Shown in pieces: positions 17,280-27,393 of a DNA stretch of 64,000 nucleotides (the first letter of the stretch is position 1; each line of letters starts with the position of its first letter). Position numbers and translations under genes: made by a program. Source of the DNA: Fodinibius saliphilus (GTDB lineage Bacteria > Bacteroidota > Rhodothermia > Balneolales > Balneolaceae); NCBI RefSeq assembly GCF_005869845.1, contig NZ_VAWF01000003.1, forward strand, positions 310,001 to 374,000, written 5' to 3'. The notes under the pieces are model-generated. The model was not told the origin of the DNA, ran no database searches, and was given only the letters and a program-made list of their open reading frames with translations.

Positions 17280-18776
17280 ATGGATTTTAGATTCGGTACG
17301 TTGCTTGGGCTCTTAGCAATGCTATTGGTTAGAGCACCCGCAATTACAGCTCAAAAAAATGTTGCGAACCAAGGTAGGGGGGTTGCAAATATCACCTCAG
17401 AACATGTTAAGATCAATTTTGATACAGCTGGTCATTTACTAAAAACGAGTAACGTTGTTAAAACGCAGAAAGGGCTGAGAAAAGAGAACCCGGATAAAGA
17501 TGCAGTTTTGTTGTCTGATGTTATTGATGTGCCAATTCAGCAGGTAACTCCTTTTTTAGCTTTAGGCAGTCGGTTGGTGTTAGATAATGCAGTTGATCAA
17601 TTATCAGCTATTCAAATTGAAATCCGATCTCTAGACAATACCCAACAATGGTCAGCATGGAGGGAGATTAAATGGGATACCCACCTTACAGACAGTAAGG
17701 ATACGCTTGTTGGGAGATTACAGTTTTTGTCCGAGACTATAGCTACTGTTCAGTTTCGGTTAGTATTAAAGCGTCGATCAGCAAGTATAACTGGAAACGC
17801 CCGTTTACGTTCTTTAGCCATTTCTTTTACCAGTCCCGGTGCTACTGATCCCAAACGCTTAAAAGAAATCCAAGAGAAAAATAAAGAAGTAACTCTCCAA
17901 AAAGAGTATGAATCGAATGGAAAGGAGTATCCCATGCCTGATTTTGTAAGCCGTACCGATTGGGATTGTCCCGATGGCCAACAGCCGAGCGGACCGTATC
18001 CTTTGACGGATGTGACGCATCAAATTGTACACCACTCCGCGGGTACAAACAGTACTGATGACTGGCCTGCTGTAGTTAGGGCAATATGGGATTACCATGT
18101 AAACACTAATGGGTGGAGTGATATCGGGTATAACTGGTTGATAGATCCCAATGGGATAGTTTACCAGGGGCGTGGATGGGTTGATGGCGATGATGAGGTG
18201 CAGGGTGCTCATTTTTGTGGTACCAATTCCAATACGATGGGGGTTTGTCTAATGGGTAATTTTGAGGAGGTGGCTCCGAGGGAAGAGGCAAAAAAATCAC
18301 TTTCCAATTTACTAGCATGGAAATCCGACGAAAAGAATATCGATCCCTTGGCTATTCAATATCATTCTTCGAGCCAGCAAAACTTAAAAACCATAAGTGG
18401 GCATCGTGATGGTTGTAATACATTGTGTCCGGGAGAAAATCTATATACTCAATTGCCTCAAATACGAAACAGGGTAAAAGAATTAATCCAGGAATCAACA
18501 GTACCTATAACAAAAGTCGATTCGGTGGGTAATTATCCCAATCCATTTAGGGGTACTACCAATATTACCTTTTCACTTACCGAATCCGGTATGGTACGCC
18601 TTACGGTTTGGAATATAAAAGGACAATTTATTGAGGAAGTTACGCGGAGATTATATTCGCCGGGTTCACACAGTGAACTCTGGAATGCAACTGGATACGC
18701 TTCAGGGATCTATTTTTGCCGGATTGATTTTAAGGGACAATCAATCGTTAAAAAGATGGTTCTGGTGAGACGATAA
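17280..18776 (+). CDS. Secreted N-acetylmuramoyl-L-alanine amidase/PGRP protein with type IX sorting domain
   Basis: This 498-residue protein has a signal peptide (1-24, ending ITA), a beta-rich N-terminal domain (about 35-185), a charged linker and a PGRP/amidase_2 domain (about 220-400). A Por-type C-terminal sorting domain (about 414-498) starts with YPNPFRGTTNI and ends in a basic KKMVLVRR. Zinc-site residues of active amidases are present: H251/H252 in IVHHS, H375 in SGHRDG and C383 in TLCPG, so it is likely catalytic. The tail predicts outer-membrane passage by the type IX secretion system, so the enzyme probably acts outside the cell, perhaps on other bacteria. T9SS core genes are not in this window. 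Confidence 0.92.
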   Translation: MDFRFGTLLGLLAMLLVRAPAITAQKNVANQGRGVANITSEHVKINFDTAGHLLKTSNVVKTQKGLRKENPDKDAVLLSDVIDVPIQQVTPFLALGSRLVLDNAVDQLSAIQIEIRSLDNTQQWSAWREIKWDTHLTDSKDTLVGRLQFLSETIATVQFRLVLKRRSASITGNARLRSLAISFTSPGATDPKRLKEIQEKNKEVTLQKEYESNGKEYPMPDFVSRTDWDCPDGQQPSGPYPLTDVTHQIVHHSAGTNSTDDWPAVVRAIWDYHVNTNGWSDIGYNWLIDPNGIVYQGRGWVDGDDEVQGAHFCGTNSNTMGVCLMGNFEEVAPREEAKKSLSNLLAWKSDEKNIDPLAIQYHSSSQQNLKTISGHRDGCNTLCPGENLYTQLPQIRNRVKELIQESTVPITKVDSVGNYPNPFRGTTNITFSLTESGMVRLTVWNIKGQFIEEVTRRLYSPGSHSELWNATGYASGIYFCRIDFKGQSIVKKMVLVRR

Positions 18777-18817
18777 GATTTGAAACAGTCCCGAAATATA
18801 TAGTTGGGATGGTATAG

Positions 18818-18856
18818 TAAAAAAAGACCCATTGGTTATTAATTCCAATGGGTCTT
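18818..18856 (-). terminator. Intrinsic terminator of clpB
   Basis: A perfect 12-base stem (AAGACCCATTGG at 18824-18835, complement at 18845-18856) has a nine-base loop. On the minus strand it is followed by a run of U (the A-run at 18819-18825). It lies 26 bases past the clpB stop and also blocks reading from the convergent amidase gene. Confidence 0.88.
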
Positions 18857-18881
18857 GAAATATGATTATTTATGTCATTTG

Positions 18882-21515
18882 CTATTTCGCCCAGGCTTCG
18901 GCATCCTCATAGATTTCTGCAAACTCTATGCGTTCACCATCGTCACTGATGGTAGCCTCAAAGTATGTTTCACCTTCGTCCTGTCGTTTAATGAGTTCGG
19001 TAGCCAGCTGATCAATAATCTTGGTCTGTATCAGACGCTTAAGCGGACGCGCGCCATAGACCGGATCGTAACCACGTTCGGCCAGCCAGTCTTTAACAGG
19101 TTCAGATACTGACAGTTTGATATCTTTCTTGTCAAGCATCTTGTGTACCCGTTTCAGCTGGATATCCACAATCTCTCGGATATGTTCTTTGTTCAGTGGG
19201 TGGAACACAATAATATCATCCACACGGTTCAGGAATTCCGGGCGAATCTTCTTCTTGAGTCGATCCATCAGCTTGTTCTGAAGCTTGCTGTATACCTCAT
19301 CGGTAAATTCACCGCCTGTTTCCTCAATCTTTTCAGAAATGATATGTGAGCCGATGTTACTGGTCATGATGATGATTGTATTCGTAAAGTCGACCGTAAC
19401 TCCTTTGTTATCGGTCAGTCGACCTTCATCAAGCACCTGCAGAAGCATGTTAAATACATCGGGATGTGCTTTTTCGATCTCATCCAGCAAGATTACAGAG
19501 TATGGCTTGCGGCGTACAGCTTCTGTCAGTTGTCCGCCTTCATCATAGCCCACATAGCCGGGAGGGGCTCCTACCAGTCGGCTTACACTGTGCCGCTCCA
19601 TATACTCACTCATATCAATACGAATCATCGCATCCTCGTCATTAAAGAGGAAATCGGCCAGAGAACGAGCCAGCTCAGTTTTACCAACACCGGTTGAACC
19701 AAGGAAGAAGAACGAACCAATTGGGCGCTGTGCATCCTGCAGTCCGGCCCGAGATCGGCGCACAGCATTGGAAACGGTTTCGATAGCAGGATCTTGTCCT
19801 ACTACACGCTTGTGTAGTTCATCTTCAAGGTGAACTAATTTCTCACGTTCACTTTGCAGCATTTTTGTTACCGGGATGCCGGTCCAGCGAGAAACAACAT
19901 CGGCAATATCCTCATATTCTACTTCTTCTTTAAGCATTGCTCGGCCTTCCTGCACTTCATCCAGCTTCTCCTTGGTCTCTTCAAGATCTGTTTCTAGCTG
20001 GTTTATAGTGCCGTAGCGCAGCTCTGCTACCTTTTCGTATTTGCCTTCCCGTTCAGCTTTTTCAGCCTGGTTGCGGGCCGTTTCAATAGCTTTTTTCAGA
20101 TCGCGTGTTTTCTTTATGAGATCGCGTTCAGTATCCCACTGGTTGCGCATGGTCGAACGTTTCTCTTCAAGGTCGGCCAGCTCTTTCTCGATATTTTCGA
20201 TTTTTTCTTTGTTATCGCCACGTTTCAATCCTTCCCGCTCAATTTCGAGCTGACGAATTTGTCGTTCCACCTGATCGAGTTCTTCAGGCATGGAATCAAT
20301 CTCCAGCCGTAGTCGAGAGGCAGATTCATCAATAAGGTCAATTGCTTTATCCGGCAAGAAACGCTCGCTAATATAGCGGTGTGAAAGCTCAGCAGCTGCA
20401 ACGAGTGCTTCATCGCGAATCTTTACTCCGTGATGAAGTTCATAGCGTTCTTGCAGGCCACGCAGGATAGAGACCGTGTCTTCAACGGAAGGTTCATTAA
20501 TAAGTACTTTCTGCATGCGGCGTTCCAGGGCACGGTCTTTCTCAATATGTTTTCGATATTCATCAAGGGTGGTAGCACCGATGGCATGGAGTTCGCCGCG
20601 AGCCAGTGATGGCTTTAGGATGTTAGCGGCATCGACTGAACCTTCGGCTGCCCCGGCTCCTACAAGTGTATGAATTTCATCAATAAAGAGAATGATTTCA
20701 CCGGCTGAGTCGGTAATTTCATTTACAATCGCTTTCAGACGTTCTTCAAATTCCCCGCGGAATTTAGTACCGGCCATTAGTGCCCCCATATCAAGGGCTA
20801 CAATGCGTTTGCTTTTGAGACTTTCCGGCACGTCACCCTTAGTAATGCGCAGGGCCAAGCCTTCGGCAATAGCCGTTTTACCGACACCGGGCTCCCCAAT
20901 CAATACGGGGTTATTTTTAGTACGGCGCGATAGAATCTGCATGACGCGCCGTATTTCATGGTCACGCCCAATAACAGGATCAAGTTTGTTCTTTTCTGCT
21001 TCTTCGTTAAGATCGCGCGCATATTTATCCAGCGCATTATAACGGCTTTCTGCGTTGGGGTCGTCAACCTTTTGAGAGCCACGGACATCCTGCAATATTT
21101 TTAAGACATCCTGCTTTTTGACGCCGTGCTCTTTTAGCAGATTGCCGGCTTTGTTATTGGTTTCCAGCATCCCGATGAGCACATGTTCTGAGCTGATATA
21201 TTCGTCTCCAAGTTCATCAGCTGATTTCTGAGCCTCATCAAAAAGTCCTTTGGAATCATTGGACAAATACTGTCCCGATACAGAGGCTCCTTTAACAACC
21301 GGGAGTTTATCAACCCGACTCTGTAGTTCTGTTTTCAACTGTGGTAGTCGAACTCCAACCTTATTGAGTATGGTGTTTACCACATTGTCAGAATCCGATA
21401 CCAAAGCCAATAAAATATGCGATGGATCAACGGCTTGATGGTTGTTCTCCGAAGCTAAGTCAACCGCATCTTTTACAGCCTCTTGTGCTTTAAGCGTAAG
21501 TTTATCCAAATTCAT
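18882..21515 (-). CDS. clpB: ATP-dependent disaggregase ClpB
   Basis: This 877-residue Hsp100 protein rescues aggregated proteins together with DnaK/DnaJ. Two Clp_N repeats (about 1-145) precede AAA-1 with Walker A GEPGVGKT at 207-214. The long coiled-coil middle domain (about 400-530, rich in E/K/R) and AAA-2 with a second Walker A (GSTGVGKT) and the GYVGYDEGG pore loop follow. The M-domain separates ClpB from ClpA/ClpC. The length is typical. It is a single-gene unit with its own terminator, divergent from the macro-domain gene. I looked for a CIRCE operator upstream and saw none. Confidence 0.97.
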   Translation of the reverse strand: MNLDKLTLKAQEAVKDAVDLASENNHQAVDPSHILLALVSDSDNVVNTILNKVGVRLPQLKTELQSRVDKLPVVKGASVSGQYLSNDSKGLFDEAQKSADELGDEYISSEHVLIGMLETNNKAGNLLKEHGVKKQDVLKILQDVRGSQKVDDPNAESRYNALDKYARDLNEEAEKNKLDPVIGRDHEIRRVMQILSRRTKNNPVLIGEPGVGKTAIAEGLALRITKGDVPESLKSKRIVALDMGALMAGTKFRGEFEERLKAIVNEITDSAGEIILFIDEIHTLVGAGAAEGSVDAANILKPSLARGELHAIGATTLDEYRKHIEKDRALERRMQKVLINEPSVEDTVSILRGLQERYELHHGVKIRDEALVAAAELSHRYISERFLPDKAIDLIDESASRLRLEIDSMPEELDQVERQIRQLEIEREGLKRGDNKEKIENIEKELADLEEKRSTMRNQWDTERDLIKKTRDLKKAIETARNQAEKAEREGKYEKVAELRYGTINQLETDLEETKEKLDEVQEGRAMLKEEVEYEDIADVVSRWTGIPVTKMLQSEREKLVHLEDELHKRVVGQDPAIETVSNAVRRSRAGLQDAQRPIGSFFFLGSTGVGKTELARSLADFLFNDEDAMIRIDMSEYMERHSVSRLVGAPPGYVGYDEGGQLTEAVRRKPYSVILLDEIEKAHPDVFNMLLQVLDEGRLTDNKGVTVDFTNTIIIMTSNIGSHIISEKIEETGGEFTDEVYSKLQNKLMDRLKKKIRPEFLNRVDDIIVFHPLNKEHIREIVDIQLKRVHKMLDKKDIKLSVSEPVKDWLAERGYDPVYGARPLKRLIQTKIIDQLATELIKRQDEGETYFEATISDDGERIEFAEIYEDAEAWAK

Positions 21516-21899
21516 AATGGAGTAATTCTATTTAGAAATTTTCTTTTTATCCTTTCACCATAATATGTGCTAATACCATACCGCGCTTACAATTATGCCT
21601 AAATTACAGAATCATAATACAAAGAATGTACGTACTATTGTCTTTTCATCAGAAAAATAACAGCTTTCTGCCAACATCAAATTAGAGTAAGCATGTTTGA
21701 CAGTGTATAAGGCGATTTTTGGGGATATATATTGTCAAAATCACATATCGACAGGGGGTTTGAATACGAAATACGTTTAAACGAGGGATAAGTGAAGTTC
21801 TATGAGGGGGGCTCTTATCAGGTAAGTCTGGAAAGGTATTGAATGAAAGTATCTTGGATATTACGTTTTAAGTAAAAAGCTAATAAATCTGACGGAGAT
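21516..21899. other. 384-base divergent regulatory region between clpB and the macro-domain gene
   Basis: This gap separates two divergent genes and must hold both promoters. It is AT-rich on the clpB side, with some G-runs on the macro side. I see no CIRCE repeat, no tRNA, no long inverted repeat and no open frame worth calling. A GGAG-like ribosome site (CGGAGA) lies just before the ATG at 21900. Confidence 0.4.
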
Positions 21900-22436
21900 A
21901 TGAATACAGTTACAATTGAAGATGTGAGTATTGAACTCAAGCGAGGAGATATTGCCAGTCAATCTGATATTGAAGCAGTGGTTAATGCAGCTAATGCCCA
22001 GCTTCGCACAGGTGGTGGCGTTGCCGGCGCAATACATCAGGCAGCGGGTCCCAAACTGGCACAAGAAACTCGCCCTATGGCACCCATCAAACCAGGCGAA
22101 GCTGTTATTTCCGGGGCTCATAATCTGCCGAATGATTATGTAATCCATTGCTTAGGACCTGTATATGGACGTGATGAACCAGAAGAGGAGCTGCTGGCTA
22201 ATTGTTACCGTAATGCGTTACAACTGGCTAAAGATCATAACATTGGAACTGTAGCTTTTCCTTCAATTTCAACAGGGGCTTTTGGCTATCCCATGGAAGA
22301 TGCTGCCGATGTTGCCTTTCGTACAATTAAGGAGGAAGCTTCAGTATTGAGATCTGTACGCTTAATACGATTTGTATTATGGGGCGAAAAGGCGATGGAA
22401 ACGCATGAAAAGGTAATGGAGGAAATATTCAGCTAA
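21900..22436 (+). CDS. Macro-domain (ADP-ribose/O-acetyl-ADP-ribose processing) protein
   Basis: This 178-residue stand-alone macro domain is of the YmdB/MacroD type. Motifs: GDIASQSDIEAVVNAANAQL (residues 17-36) with the binding-pocket NAAN; GGGVAGAIHQAAG, the catalytic loop that binds the distal ribose; and SISTGAFGYP, which cradles the diphosphate. Family members deacetylate O-acetyl-ADP-ribose or remove mono-ADP-ribose from proteins in the cytosol. A GGAG-like site precedes the ATG. It is a single gene with no toxin, sirtuin or ADP-ribosyltransferase beside it, so a housekeeping role is more likely than an antitoxin one. Confidence 0.93.
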   Translation: MNTVTIEDVSIELKRGDIASQSDIEAVVNAANAQLRTGGGVAGAIHQAAGPKLAQETRPMAPIKPGEAVISGAHNLPNDYVIHCLGPVYGRDEPEEELLANCYRNALQLAKDHNIGTVAFPSISTGAFGYPMEDAADVAFRTIKEEASVLRSVRLIRFVLWGEKAMETHEKVMEEIFS

Positions 22437-22575
22437 GAATGTGCTGGGGATATTTTTCTTCCAATAAATAGAGCAGCCATAAGTGCGAGCATCCCGCTCA
22501 TACTATTATAGTTGAATCATCTATTTTTTCTTAACAAGCATTAATAACTTCTTAACTACATGTAACGGTTAGTTC

Positions 22576-23355
22576 TTATTTGCCATAAATCTCATTGAGA
22601 ACTCCGGCAAGACGAACACCGGCTTTAAGAAGACGCTTATTAAGAAGTTCGTAGTTTCGATAGCTATATTCATAGCCAATCTGGCGATCGTCAGGCAAAT
22701 CATATACTTGCTCACGAAGTTTCATAGATTCTCTTGCCCAGTCCAAAACCCCAGAGTCTTGCCAATCTTTCAGCTGCTCATTAGTAGGGTGGTTAATAGC
22801 CGTAGAAAACTCAGTATAACTCAATTTACGATCTTTGATCATTTCTGAATCCCAAACACGGTGCAGGTTCGATTCCTCATAGAACCACTCAACCTTTGTG
22901 GAATTACCACCGCGATCTTTACCAGTGCCTACATGCAAAGGTTGATGAATATCGCCAATCAAATGTATAAGCATTTTTAGATTTTCTTGTTCCTCTTGCT
23001 TATTGAGGGCACCACTTTTTAACTCTCGAACAATAGTACGAATAGTATTGATAAGATCCCCATCAGGATTTTTTTCTGTTTCCGCATATGTCATCCCATC
23101 AGGGATTGTTACCCAGTGCCAGCTATGAGTATGGTCATAAGCAGGATCAGATTTAATACGATCCATCCAAGTACTGGCAATGGCCATTGAAGTAGGGCCT
23201 AATACACGATCGACAGCCTCTTTAGCCTCAGGATTTAAATAATCTGCTGCAATGTCTCCTACAATTCGATGACCATTGGCACCCCAAATAGCAGTGCCAC
23301 GGTCATTAGTAGTTGGTAATAATAGCAAAATGGCAAAGAAGAGTGTAAAAAACAT
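22576..23355 (-). CDS. Secreted S1/P1-type zinc nuclease
   Basis: This 259-residue exported S1/P1 nuclease-family protein cleaves single-stranded nucleic acid using three zinc ions. After a signal peptide (1-22), the mature protein should begin at or near W24, since P1-type enzymes use the N-terminal Trp as a zinc ligand (IWGANGHR). Other ligands are in WMDRI, YDHTHSWHWV, HLIGDIHQPLHVG (HxxxDxxQPLH) and NLHRVWDSEMI. It is a single gene. A role in scavenging extracellular nucleic acid for phosphate or bases is the usual inference. Confidence 0.92.
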   Translation of the reverse strand: MFFTLFFAILLLLPTTNDRGTAIWGANGHRIVGDIAADYLNPEAKEAVDRVLGPTSMAIASTWMDRIKSDPAYDHTHSWHWVTIPDGMTYAETEKNPDGDLINTIRTIVRELKSGALNKQEEQENLKMLIHLIGDIHQPLHVGTGKDRGGNSTKVEWFYEESNLHRVWDSEMIKDRKLSYTEFSTAINHPTNEQLKDWQDSGVLDWARESMKLREQVYDLPDDRQIGYEYSYRNYELLNKRLLKAGVRLAGVLNEIYGK

Positions 23356-23441
23356 GGATGAAATATTCTGATAGGGGTTTGACTCGATGTTGAATATGCA
23401 TACTTTTTATCAGAAAGGTAAATAGTTTAACTTTTTTTAAG

Positions 23442-23822
23442 ATGTATAGCCTGCTGGATATCATCTTTATTATTGGCCATACCATATTTATCCTCTTTAA
23501 TCTATTGGGATGGATTTGGAAATGGACACGTCGATGGAATTTAGTAACGCTCTTATTGACGGCCTTTTCATGGTTTGGACTAGGGGTATGGTATGGTTTT
23601 GGGTACTGCCCGTGTACGCATTGGCACTGGCAGGTACGAGATAAATTAGGCTACACTGATATGCCTAATTCATATATCCAGTTTTTGATTCAACAACTGA
23701 CAGGTATTGAGATGAAGGCCGGAATAGTTGACTTTACCACCGGCACTCTTTTTATATTGGTTTTAATGATCTCTTTATATCTTAATTTCAAAAACTTTGA
23801 GCAGAAAGAGATCGTATCTTAG
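23442..23822 (+). CDS. DUF2784-like small integral membrane protein
   Basis: This 126-residue protein has four hydrophobic segments (about 5-25, 34-54, 80-92 and 100-118). A central [18 protein letters not shown] motif (about 54-71) is rich in Cys, His and Trp. It resembles the DUF2784 family of unknown function. The Cys/His/Trp motif could bind a cofactor or metal, but nothing proves this. Its stop overlaps the convergent DnaJ-like gene's stop by 4 bases, leaving no room for a terminator between them. Confidence 0.75.
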   Translation: MYSLLDIIFIIGHTIFILFNLLGWIWKWTRRWNLVTLLLTAFSWFGLGVWYGFGYCPCTHWHWQVRDKLGYTDMPNSYIQFLIQQLTGIEMKAGIVDFTTGTLFILVLMISLYLNFKNFEQKEIVS

Positions 23823-24853
23823 CTTTCACTCTTTGCTGCCAGCTTTTTAAACAGCTTTTCTTCTTCTTTCGATAAGTCCTCGGGGACTTGAACTTGCATG
23901 CGAGCCAATAAATCACCTTTTTTCGAGGAGTTACGGAATTTAGGCATACCCATACCATTGAGCCTAAATAGTTTGCCACTGGAGGTACCGGCAGGGATAG
24001 TCAATTTAGCTTTACCGGCAATGGTATCAACAACAGTATCGCCCCCAAGTACAGCGGTATAGAGGTCAAGGGGATGGTCGTAGTAGAGATTGTTTCCTTT
24101 GCGCTCATAGCCCTCCGGCATATCAATACGAACGGTAAGCAGCAGGTCACCTCGGGCACCTCCACGGGCTTTGGTAGAACCTTTGCCTTTTAATTTAAGA
24201 CGTTGTCCATCTTCAATGCCCGCCGGGATCTTAACTTTCATCTTTTCTCCCCCTACCCGGATAGTTCGTGAAGTTCCATTATATGCCTGTTGTAAAGGGA
24301 TGGTGACTTCGGCATTTAAATTCTTTTTAGCTGATGCTTTGCGGCCCTGTGTGCGAGCATTGCTTTGATAGCGCCGAGAACGCTTACTTTGAGCTTGTTG
24401 GCCAAATGGGCTGCCACCTCCACCGCCAAAAATAGTTTCGAAAAAGCTTGAAAAACTTTGTCCTTGCCCCTGTCTCTGCTGGCCACCACTACGGCCGCCA
24501 CCGCCAAAGAGATCGTTGATATCAAATCCGGTTTGGTATTGCTGGCCGCCATTAAAGCCTCGACCACGACCTTGACGGGCATAGTCTGACCAATCAAAGC
24601 CATCAGCAGTACCGCCGGCACGCTGATATTTTTTCCAGTCTTTACCAACCTTATCATATAGTTTACGCTTTTCGGGGTCTTGCAAAACCTCGTATGCCTC
24701 CCCAAGTTCCTTAAACTTATCTTCCGCAGAAGGGTCGTCAGGGTTTTTATCCGGATGGTATTTGGCGGCTTTCTTACGATATGCCTTCTTTATTTCATCT
24801 TGAGAGGCATTCTTGCTAACACCGAGTATATCGTAATAATTTTTGTATTCCAT
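23819..24853 (-). CDS. CbpA-like type II J-domain co-chaperone
   Basis: This 344-residue Hsp40 stimulates DnaK ATPase through its N-terminal J-domain (about 5-70, HPD at 33-35). A glycine/glutamine-rich linker follows (about 85-165, with [11 protein letters not shown]), then two CTD substrate-binding domains (about 175-340). The four CxxCxGxG zinc repeats of DnaJ are absent, so it is a CbpA/type II co-chaperone rather than DnaJ itself. It lies in the same minus-strand stretch as htrA and hsp20 but has its own upstream gap. Convergent overlap with the DUF2784-like gene is 4 bases. Confidence 0.92.
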   Translation of the reverse strand: MEYKNYYDILGVSKNASQDEIKKAYRKKAAKYHPDKNPDDPSAEDKFKELGEAYEVLQDPEKRKLYDKVGKDWKKYQRAGGTADGFDWSDYARQGRGRGFNGGQQYQTGFDINDLFGGGGRSGGQQRQGQGQSFSSFFETIFGGGGGSPFGQQAQSKRSRRYQSNARTQGRKASAKKNLNAEVTIPLQQAYNGTSRTIRVGGEKMKVKIPAGIEDGQRLKLKGKGSTKARGGARGDLLLTVRIDMPEGYERKGNNLYYDHPLDLYTAVLGGDTVVDTIAGKAKLTIPAGTSSGKLFRLNGMGMPKFRNSSKKGDLLARMQVQVPEDLSKEEEKLFKKLAAKSES

Positions 24854-24973
24854 AATGTAATTATGCCATCATAGAGCTTTTTCTAAATTTCACTATATAA
24901 TAGAGCAAATAGAGTGCCAGAATCTAAAAGCTAACGAATTGTCAACTTTGTGGCTGTAGTTCGTCAGCTTGTC

Positions 24974-25009
24974 ATAAAAAAAGCCCTCTGAAATTAACCA
25001 GAGGGCTTT
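24974..25009 (-). terminator. Intrinsic terminator of the HtrA gene
   Basis: A perfect 11-base stem (AAAGCCCTCTG at 24980-24990, complement at 24999-25009) has an eight-base loop. On the minus strand a U-tract follows it (the A-run at 24976-24982). It lies 26 bases beyond the protease stop. Confidence 0.9.
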
Positions 25010-25035
25010 AAACTTTAATAAATAGCCTTATCGCA

Positions 25036-26529
25036 TTAGAGTTCGAAAGCAATAAGCTGGTTAACATTTTTTGTTTTCACGCGGAGTAGAACAATATCTT
25101 TCTTTTGTTCCATAAGCTTATTCATCGCCTCATTAAATTCAGAGAGGTTTGCCACCGGTTCTCTATTAACTTCAGTAATGATATATCCCTGTCGCAAGCC
25201 TTGTTGATAGGCATCGCTTCTTCGTGAAATCTGCGTAACAACAACGCCATCTTGGTTGCGGCTGACTCCTAGTTCCTGAGCTATTTCTGGGCTTAGGTTA
25301 GTTACGCTAAAGCCAAGCTGTTCTTCCAGATCTACATCTGGGCGGCTTTGATTATTATCAGTCATTAAATCTTCGGGGAGTTCACCTAGTGTTACAGTGA
25401 GGGTCATTTTTTCTTCATCCCGAATAATTCCCAATTCAACTTCAGTGCCAGGTGAAGAGGTAGCGATAGTAGTCCGCAAAGAATTCCAGTTTCGCACCGG
25501 TTTGTCATTAAGGGTCTGGATAATATCATCTTCTTGCAGGCCAGCCTTGTCAGCAGGGCCATCATCTTTTACAGCACCTACGATGATACCGTATGATTTA
25601 TTGAGTCCTAGGGCACGGGCCATAGTGTCATCAACTTCACCGCCGGTCGTAATACCCAAGTAACCGCGAACAACTCTACCCTTTTCAATAATTGATTTCA
25701 TAACACGCTTAGCAATATCTACAGGTACTGCAAAGCCAATGCCATCACTGCCACCTGATCGTGAAGCAATAGCGGTGTTAACGCCAATCAGCTCTCCTTC
25801 CATATTAACGAGTGCTCCCCCAGAGTTTCCGGGATTAATAGCGGCATCAGTTTGGATAAAGTTCTCATAACCGGCACCTCTTTCAATAATACCAATGCTA
25901 CGATCTTTGGCAGATACAATACCCATAGAAACAGAGTGGGCAAGTCCATTATTTAGGGGGCTGCCAATAGCCAATACCATTTCCCCAACACGGGCTTTTT
26001 CACTATTACCGAGTTTGATAACATTGAGGTCCTCTGCCTTTACTTTGAGAACAGCAATATCCGTTTGGGGATCTGTACCCACCACTTTAGCATTGTAAAC
26101 CTTGTCATTATATAGCTGTACTTCTACTTCGTCAGCATTCTCAACTACGTGATTATTGGTGAGAATATATCCATCTTTTGATACGATAACCCCCGATCCT
26201 TGTCCTTCTCTTTCGTAGCGTTTAGGCTGTTGGTCTCGTGGGTCCCCAAAGAAACGCGATAGTGGATTAGGTCGTGCTTGAACAGTTTGTGTGACTGTTA
26301 CGGTTACAACAGTAGATTTCGCTTCTTCAGCTACTTCAACAATTGCATCATTAAATTCTTGTAGTGAAGGAGTAGACTTATTTTTAACTATCTCTGTTTC
26401 TTCGTCAGCTGAAAAGCTGGGCACCGAAAACACAGAAGCTTGGTTGGGCTGTAGCTCAATTGAATAAAAACCGACTACTAAAACAGCGACTATTGCCCAA
26501 AGTGCATAGGTTGAACGCGATCGTTTCAT
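25036..26529 (-). CDS. DegP/HtrA-family periplasmic serine protease-chaperone
   Basis: This is a 497-residue Do-like protease with an N-terminal membrane anchor or signal (about 7-24). The trypsin-like domain has catalytic H127 (NNHVVE), D157 (TDIAVL) and S236 (NPGNSGGAL), and two PDZ domains follow (about 285-385 and 405-495). All three catalytic residues are intact. It degrades or refolds damaged envelope proteins under stress. A GGAG-like site (CGGAG) lies just before the start. Its own terminator follows. It sits between J-domain and Hsp20 genes in a stress-protein-rich stretch. Confidence 0.95.
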   Translation of the reverse strand: MKRSRSTYALWAIVAVLVVGFYSIELQPNQASVFSVPSFSADEETEIVKNKSTPSLQEFNDAIVEVAEEAKSTVVTVTVTQTVQARPNPLSRFFGDPRDQQPKRYEREGQGSGVIVSKDGYILTNNHVVENADEVEVQLYNDKVYNAKVVGTDPQTDIAVLKVKAEDLNVIKLGNSEKARVGEMVLAIGSPLNNGLAHSVSMGIVSAKDRSIGIIERGAGYENFIQTDAAINPGNSGGALVNMEGELIGVNTAIASRSGGSDGIGFAVPVDIAKRVMKSIIEKGRVVRGYLGITTGGEVDDTMARALGLNKSYGIIVGAVKDDGPADKAGLQEDDIIQTLNDKPVRNWNSLRTTIATSSPGTEVELGIIRDEEKMTLTVTLGELPEDLMTDNNQSRPDVDLEEQLGFSVTNLSPEIAQELGVSRNQDGVVVTQISRRSDAYQQGLRQGYIITEVNREPVANLSEFNEAMNKLMEQKKDIVLLRVKTKNVNQLIAFEL

Positions 26530-26621
26530 AATTAACTCCGTTTTATAATACAGGATTAATAATTTTTAAATTCTGACAGTTCAATAAACAACTTTGAAGT
26601 GGTTATTATTGTGCACTAATA

Positions 26622-26662
26622 ATAAAAAAGAAGCGGGAGTACCGGTTCACGGGCACTCCCGC
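26622..26662 (-). terminator. Intrinsic terminator of the Hsp20 gene
   Basis: An eight-base GC-rich stem (GCGGGAGT at 26633-26640, complement at 26655-26662) is followed on the minus strand by a U-rich run (the A-run at 26622-26632). It is 30 bases beyond the Hsp20 stop. Confidence 0.85.
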
Positions 26663-26691
26663 ATGTTGGGGATTATCAAATCAGCTGTATT

Positions 26692-27120
26692 TTAGCTGAT
26701 TTCAATTTTCTTTGTTACTTCTTGTTCACTTTTTTGAATAGCGATATTCAACAATCCGTTGTCATACGTAGCTGAAATGCTACTTTCATCAACATTGTCG
26801 GGCAGTTGGAATGAGCGTTCAAAAGAGCCGTACTTAGACTCTACTCTATGAAACTTCTTGCCAGTTTCTTCTTTTTCGAAACTACGTTCACCGCTAATAG
26901 AAAGCCGGCTATTTTCTAAGTTGATGGTAATATCATCTTTGTCCATTCCGGGAAGTTCAGCAGTAATTTGAAACTCATCTTCCGTTTCAGAAATATCTAT
27001 TGTTGGAACAAACGTACCCCGACGAGAATTTACGGCGTCGTTGAAAAATTCGTCCATAATATCAGAGAACTGCTTAGACATCGCATTGCTGCCTGGTCGT
27101 GTATATTTCATAAGTGTCAT
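26692..27120 (-). CDS. Hsp20/alpha-crystallin small heat-shock protein
   Basis: A small heat-shock protein of about 142 residues that holds unfolding proteins in oligomers. The alpha-crystallin domain spans the C-terminal two thirds: FVPTIDISETEDEFQI opens it, ELPGMDKDDI follows, and the A-x-x-x-n-G-L motif is SATYDNGLLNIAI. I take the ATG at 27120 as start because GAGGT lies 8 bases upstream. An in-frame ATG at 27225 would add 35 residues unlike the family. A lone gene with its own terminator. Probably heat-induced, though I could not identify the operator. Confidence 0.93.
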   Translation of the reverse strand: MTLMKYTRPGSNAMSKQFSDIMDEFFNDAVNSRRGTFVPTIDISETEDEFQITAELPGMDKDDITINLENSRLSISGERSFEKEETGKKFHRVESKYGSFERSFQLPDNVDESSISATYDNGLLNIAIQKSEQEVTKKIEIS

Positions 27121-27344
27121 AACTGGTACCTCGAAATTATTTTTATTCGATGTTGTTTGAATCAAATTCACTTTTATGGGAGCAATACCTATGCCAACGG
27201 TATTTAAAGGTAGGGGATATGACATTCAGCCAACAAAGATCTGCGTTTTTTACAGGCTGCCAAAAGGAAAGGAAAAAAATGTCACAGCCTATTTAGTCAA
27301 ACCGACAGTTTGCCTGTATTTGTGACAGGGAGGGGAACAGAGAG

Positions 27345-27386
27345 GGGTAATAGTTATTGCATCTCTTATTTCAATAACTATTACCC
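27345..27386 (-). terminator. Long hairpin just after the DAHP synthase gene
   Basis: A perfect 15-base stem (arms at 27345-27359 and 27372-27386, mostly A/T with GGG/CCC at the base) has a 12-base loop. It lies 7 bases beyond the DAHP synthase stop. There is no U-tract on the minus side, so it may protect the mRNA end or terminate weakly. Confidence 0.55.
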
Positions 27387-27393
27387 ATTAACT

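Noticed and set aside
21900-22436. Macro-domain gene as an antitoxin or antiphage element
   Set aside because: No ADP-ribosyltransferase toxin, sirtuin or defence gene is adjacent, so only a stand-alone hydrolase is supported.
27121-27225. N-terminal extension of the Hsp20 protein
   Set aside because: The added 35 residues do not fit the family and a GAGGT site sits before the ATG at 27120.
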